Of a stretch of DNA of 64,000 nt, positions 60,284-64,000 are shown one piece after another. The stretch's first letter is position 1. Each line of letters opens with the position of its first letter. The position numbers were made by a program, and so were the translations under genes. A model generated the notes under the pieces. That model saw only the letters and a list, made by a program, of their open reading frames with translations. It had not been told where the DNA came from and did not search any database. The stretch lies in assembly GCF_019175385.1 (NCBI RefSeq), contig NC_083338.1, positions 91,657,777 through 91,721,776 of the forward strand. The letters are read 5' to 3'. Source of the stretch: Lycium barbarum. Taxonomy: Eukaryota; Streptophyta; Magnoliopsida; Solanales; Solanaceae.

Positions 60284-62335
60284 ATGATAGATGAATCTTC
60301 CACTCCGGAAGGGGAACAATCAGGATCCGAGTACGCCGAGGTCATACCGCCACCAAAAGTCCGGGGGGCCCCCACCCAAGACACAATGGCAACCACATCA
60401 ACCCAGCCCTCACCCATGACTCCATCAAAGTCTGCGTCGGAAGCCTCCCAGTCTGAAGAGGGGGATTCTGACGCGGAAGCATCAAGCAGGGGGGCTGCCA
60501 CCCAGACTCCACCAAGGAGTGACTCAGTAGGGCCTAGTCAGTGCAGTGATCCGGTTGATGGTATGCCGCCTAAGGGTCGTAAGCTTGTCGTCAGGACCAA
60601 ACATTTGGATGAAGAAAAGTTGCGGTTCTCGGTAAAGGGGTCAAAGGAGTTGTATGACCAATGGATGGCAGGGTCTGAGACTGGTGGGCAGCCGTCGAGG
60701 AAAATATTTGAAGAACGGCGGCTGATTTTCGATGGTATTTCAGCTTATCCACAGCTGGATGATACCATCAAAGGGTACAAGTTAGATGCATTCACTCATG
60801 GGCCGGGAGAGTATGCTCCACATATTGTGCGGGAGTTCTATGCATCATATGGGGCCGTCCTGAAGTCGATGAAGAAGCCGAGTCTTGCTTTGCATCAGAT
60901 CCCCATGCTGGAAAATGTGACGGTCCGGAACTCCCTGGTTGATATTTCCTCCAAAGCCATCAACAGGGTCTTGTTTGGAGATGATTTTGTGCCTCCTACT
61001 GATCTGCGCTTGTTCCTAGAGAAACGAGACAGAAAGCACGACAAATCCGTCAGGAAATGGACCGCAGCAGCTATCACATCTGAGCCACATGAGCAAAAAT
61101 GGGTTAATGATTGGATAGCAAAGATCACTAAAAGCTGTTTGTCCACAGATGCTAAATTCTGGTGGACGTTGCTGCGATACAGGATCACGCCAACCCAGGC
61201 AGATAATACTCTGTCCACCAGTCAGGCAGTGACCATTGTCTCCTTCATGTCACGGTACCCGATGGATGTTGGCGGGTTAATAGCTGAGGAGCTGCACATG
61301 CGGGCACACAAGCCCAGCCAAAACATGGTCTTTCCGTGCCTTATCACGGCATTGTGTCGGTGGGCAAGGATAATTCCGCTTCCAGATTGGGACGGTACCA
61401 TTACAGCTGCACATATAGGGGATTGGCGTAAAAATAAGGTGATAAGCAAAAAGGACCGGGAGGCGGAGCAGTCTGGCGATGACGACGACACTCAGTTAGA
61501 GATGAGTCTGAGCCGTGCCTATAGGACTGATCTAGTAGGTTCCGAGTTTGGTGCTGCCACGACAGGCCCGGAGGCTCCCACGACAGGTGTCCCAGCTACG
61601 GTCGATACACAGGGTGATGCAGCCACACTAGCTATTTCGGAGGCAAGACCTCCACCACCACATCCGGGCACACAGGGTCCTCCTTCAGGGTCTGCCACTG
61701 CTGCTGCGACAGCCGAGCCTGCTGATCCAGAGGTGGGGTTGCTACACTTCAGCCCTGCTAACTACAGCCAAATCGCAATCAAAGCGGTGCGGACTGAATG
61801 GCAAGTAGACAAAATCTTGCAACAATTCAGGCCGAAGGTGGCGAGGATAGTGCAGCAACTGGTCACTGAGGCAACCACAGAGATCCGTTCGGAGTTTGAG
61901 AAAAAGCACGAGGTGTATCAGGCTCGACTAGACAGCTTTGAGGCGAGACTGGTGACTTGAGAGCAGACCGCACCCGGTGGGGAGTATAGTTCTTTGAGGA
62001 GTGAGTTGGAGAAGCTGAAAAAGGAGCTTGACACACTCAAGATGCACGGGATGGTAGCCGCACCAGCACCAGCACCACGGGCCATTTTGCCTAGTACGTT
62101 TAAGGTGCTGGATTTGCTTGATTCTGAGGAGGAGACGGAGGATGTGGAACCTTTTGTTCGCGGTACTGGAAAGAGGGTCAGTGAGTCATCTGAGGACCCG
62201 GAGGAGTTGGCCAGGAGATTAAAAAAGACTAAAAAGAAGGATCTGCAGCAGGCGATCTTTCAATCATTGGTTGAGCCGCAGCGCCAACCTGGAGAGTCCT
62301 CAAGTCAGCCGCCGGATGCGGCGGGCCAGCCATGA
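60284..62335 (+). pseudogene. H ORF3, putative plant transposon protein-like, in env position
   Basis: ATG 60284 gives 558 codons to a TGA at 61958-61960, and the same frame continues to 62335 (684 codons in all). The TGA is what CGA would give by one C-to-T change. The N-terminus (about 1-135) is rich in Ser, Thr, Pro and acidic residues. Residues about 138-385 match what I know as the 'putative plant transposon protein' (Transposase_32-like) domain: KIFEERRLIFDG, FYASYGAVLKSM, KFWWTLLRYRITPTQADNTL, MSRYPMDVGGLIAEELHM. Then come a low-complexity Ala/Pro/Thr part, a charged coiled-coil-like stretch (about 515-600) and an acidic tail. I see no signal peptide or membrane segment, so an envelope role is not supported. 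Function unknown. Confidence 0.75.
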
Positions 62336-63911
62336 GATGTTCACAGCATTCAGGTATTTTCTCGCTCCCTTGTTCTTATATTTGAAGCACTGAGACAGTA
62401 CTTGATTTTTGTTGGGGGTGGGACTTATTGATAGTAGGGTAGCGTAAATATGTGTTTAGGAACCCCCTCGGCTTTTCTTTGCCAGAATTATTTTCCTGAG
62501 GGGGGTTTATTTTGTTGAAACTGGCATGTTTAGGATGTTGCTTAGGTTGAGTAGAATAATTTTGACTTATTTGGTGTTACTTTGTAACTGATGGCATGTT
62601 TGTGGTTTGTTGAAAATTTTGGACCCCTCAGAAAATTTGAAAAATGCATACTTAGAACAGTTATTGTCTGACATGATTGATTCTTTATATGAAATTGTGA
62701 TTATTGGGGTATTGTGTGTGATGAATGACTACTTAGGAGGCCACAAGTGTAAAAATGATTATCCTTATGCCGATGTGTATGTGAGTTGTTAGTTTTGTTC
62801 TGTTTACGCATGTATAATCTAGAACTTTCCCGGTTAGTCTTGTTTGAAATCCGAAAGTTAGTTTGGTTGTGAAATGATCTTAGGCTTTCTTTGTGTTAAT
62901 AAAGTCACTTTGCCTAAATAAGCCTCACCAAAAGCTGAAAATATCACTAGTCTTCCCCTTTTGAGCCTTTTTGACCCTTTTCTTGGCTAGCCGAATGAAA
63001 CCTCACCCGTTGTGAAAATTATCCATCTTCGCACCCGTTCCCTCCTTGATGCTACTAGATAGACGAGGCAAAACGCCTAAGTTGAGGGTACATTAAATGT
63101 GAAGTAGATGTGAGAACAAAGGTTGGGGGTGGTGAAATTTGCTAGTAGAGAGTCGATGTGGTAGTTGATACTATATAAAAAAATATATATAATAATAATA
63201 ATAATAATAATATATTCAATCAGAAAATTGAAACACAAAAAGAATTGCTAGTTGAATAGGAATAAAACCACATCGAGGTCGAAAACGTTAAAGAAAAGAA
63301 AGGGGCTGGAAAGAAAAGAGGCGAATCAGGGTAAAGAGATGTTGTAGTGTCAAGGAGGGTGAGTCACAAAAAAAAAAAAGTATCCTACCCGTCCCTAAGC
63401 CTACATTACAAGCCGAAACAAGTCCTAATGTGATCACAACCGAACGAGCCTAGGCTGAGAACATGGAAAATAAGGGCAAGCCTATGGTATTTGCATATGT
63501 GAATATGAATTATTTGTGAGTGTTGAGTGTCTTTCTCTTCTCGTTCATCTTCGTCCCATTCTTGTCGTATATATGTGTGTTGGGACATTCTTTGGTCTAT
63601 GTGAGGGCATAAGGATGAGAATTGATCAAACTAAAGTGACCGCCGAAAGTAGCGTTTGTGTGCATGATAATATGTTCGATAATGTAATCTCATGTATTGA
63701 AGCGTCATGGTTAGTCATAACATTCTTAAAGTGTGTAATATTGTTGTACAATAGACAGATGGGGTGGTCAGTTAAAGGAAAACATGCATGCTAGAAGTTC
63801 CGAGCCAAAACCGATGTAGACATTTTTATTCTGTGATATCTAGGTGTTAGATTGAGTCGTTGCGTGGTATGTCTTTCTTGAGGACAAGCAAATACTTTAA
63901 GTTGGGGGTGT
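62336..63911 (+). other. H 3' non-coding region
   Basis: No coding motif. It contains an AT-rich (AAT)n tract at about 63188-63213, a GGGCAAGCCTATGGTAT block at 63475 shared with the fragment at 10913, and the terminal hairpin and PPT. The small open frames here have no family signature. Confidence 0.75.
63877..63911 (+). other. H pre-PPT hairpin and polypurine tract
   Basis: CTTGAGGACAAG (63877-63888) is an inverted repeat with loop AGGA; the PPT AAGTTGGGGGTGT follows and ends just before the LTR. Same order as in the chromoviruses. Confidence 0.75.
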
Positions 63912-64000
63912 TGATGTGGCGTGATTTTTACGCCACAATCGATACTTTTCGGCTATAAGTTTTACTTGTTGTTAAGAAAGTCGATGTGATTTTACGTGTT
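63912..64000 (+). repeat. H 3' LTR, first 89 bases
   Basis: Identical to 28828-28916 except one base (A for C near 63977), including the TGTGGCGT/ACGCCACA hairpin. The rest lies beyond the window. Confidence 0.92.

Larger units (their letters stand above)
28828..64000 (+). mobile_element. Athila-like Ty3/gypsy element H (3' LTR runs off the window)
   Basis: 5' LTR 28828-50143 (split), PBS at 50149, gag-protease (50264-55973, split by LTR K), RT/RNase H (to 57679), integrase (to 58905), spacer, ORF3 (60284-62335), 3' non-coding region, PPT and the start of the 3' LTR at 63912. The PBS of tRNA-Asp type, gag without zinc knuckle, no chromodomain and an extra ORF after pol point to the Athila branch. 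Without inserts it is about 13.5 kb including one LTR in part. In the 89 bases of 3' LTR visible there is one mismatch to the 5' LTR, so the insertion may be recent. It sits in LTR E; the second TSD copy is outside. Confidence 0.88.

Noticed and set aside
60284..62335. Calling ORF3 a viral envelope gene
   Set aside because: Only the position fits. No signal peptide, membrane segment or fusion-type motif is visible, and the central domain looks like a plant transposon protein.
1..64000. tRNA, rRNA, plastid or mitochondrial inserts
   Set aside because: I found no tRNA or rRNA body and no organelle gene. The tRNA-like matches are only short primer-binding sites.

Overview
This is plant nuclear repeat DNA. 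Everything I can recognise belongs to LTR retrotransposons of the Ty3/gypsy order. I see no host gene, tRNA or rRNA. The sequence is AT-rich. The families present are a Tekay/Del-type chromovirus primed by initiator tRNA-Met and an Athila-like element with an extra ORF after pol, and they suggest a eudicot. The LTR style (termini TGTTAC...GTGACA, a hairpin at CAGTAC...GTACTG) looks solanaceous to me, but that is an impression, not a proof.

Layout, left to right. (1) 1-5259: a non-autonomous LTR element, 'C1', with ~2.1 kb LTRs around 1.1 kb of non-coding DNA; its first ~65 bases lie outside the window. (2) 5260-7765: a chromovirus LTR, 'J', cut on the left by C1. (3) 7766-11250: a decayed fragment of an Athila-like element (integrase piece, ORF3 pseudogene, 3' non-coding tail) with neither LTR. 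(4) 11251-20130: a chromovirus, 'T1', with a truncated 5' LTR, a degenerate gag-protease-RT-RNase H-integrase-chromodomain frame and a complete 2606-base 3' LTR. (5) 20131-28827: the 3' tail and 3' LTR 'E' of a second chromovirus, 'T2'. E is split by solo LTR 'F' (TSD AGATG), and F is split by solo LTR 'G' in the opposite orientation (TSD ATAAG). (6) 28828-64000: a large Athila-like element, 'H', inserted into LTR E. Its 5' LTR is split by (7) a 19.9 kb minus-strand array at 29047-48954 with TSD CAGAA. Its gag is split by (8) minus-strand solo LTR 'K' at 51004-54134 with TSD AGTGC. H's gag-pol and ORF3 are long and nearly intact, with a few stops and two frameshifts. Its 3' LTR begins at 63912 and leaves the window.

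The most unusual structure is the 29047-48954 array: LTR-internal-LTR-internal-LTR-internal-LTR, four ~3.8-3.9 kb LTRs and three ~1.48 kb non-coding internal regions, with one 5-base target duplication around the whole. C1 and this array encode no protein. They keep the chromovirus cis-signals (PBS, leader, pre-PPT hairpin, PPT, LTR hairpin), which suggests they were moved by proteins of chromoviruses such as T1.

Three recurring signals are not explained by the coding annotation. First, clusters of the inverted repeat TACGG-N-CCGTA lie just upstream of TATA-like boxes in LTRs of both the chromovirus and the Athila lineages, and again ahead of Athila ORF3. Second, a CAGTAC/GTACTG hairpin sits at one place in every chromovirus-type LTR. 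Third, a hairpin with an AGGA loop lies just before the polypurine tract in both lineages. All comparisons were made by eye. Percent identities are rough and family names rest on motif recognition.
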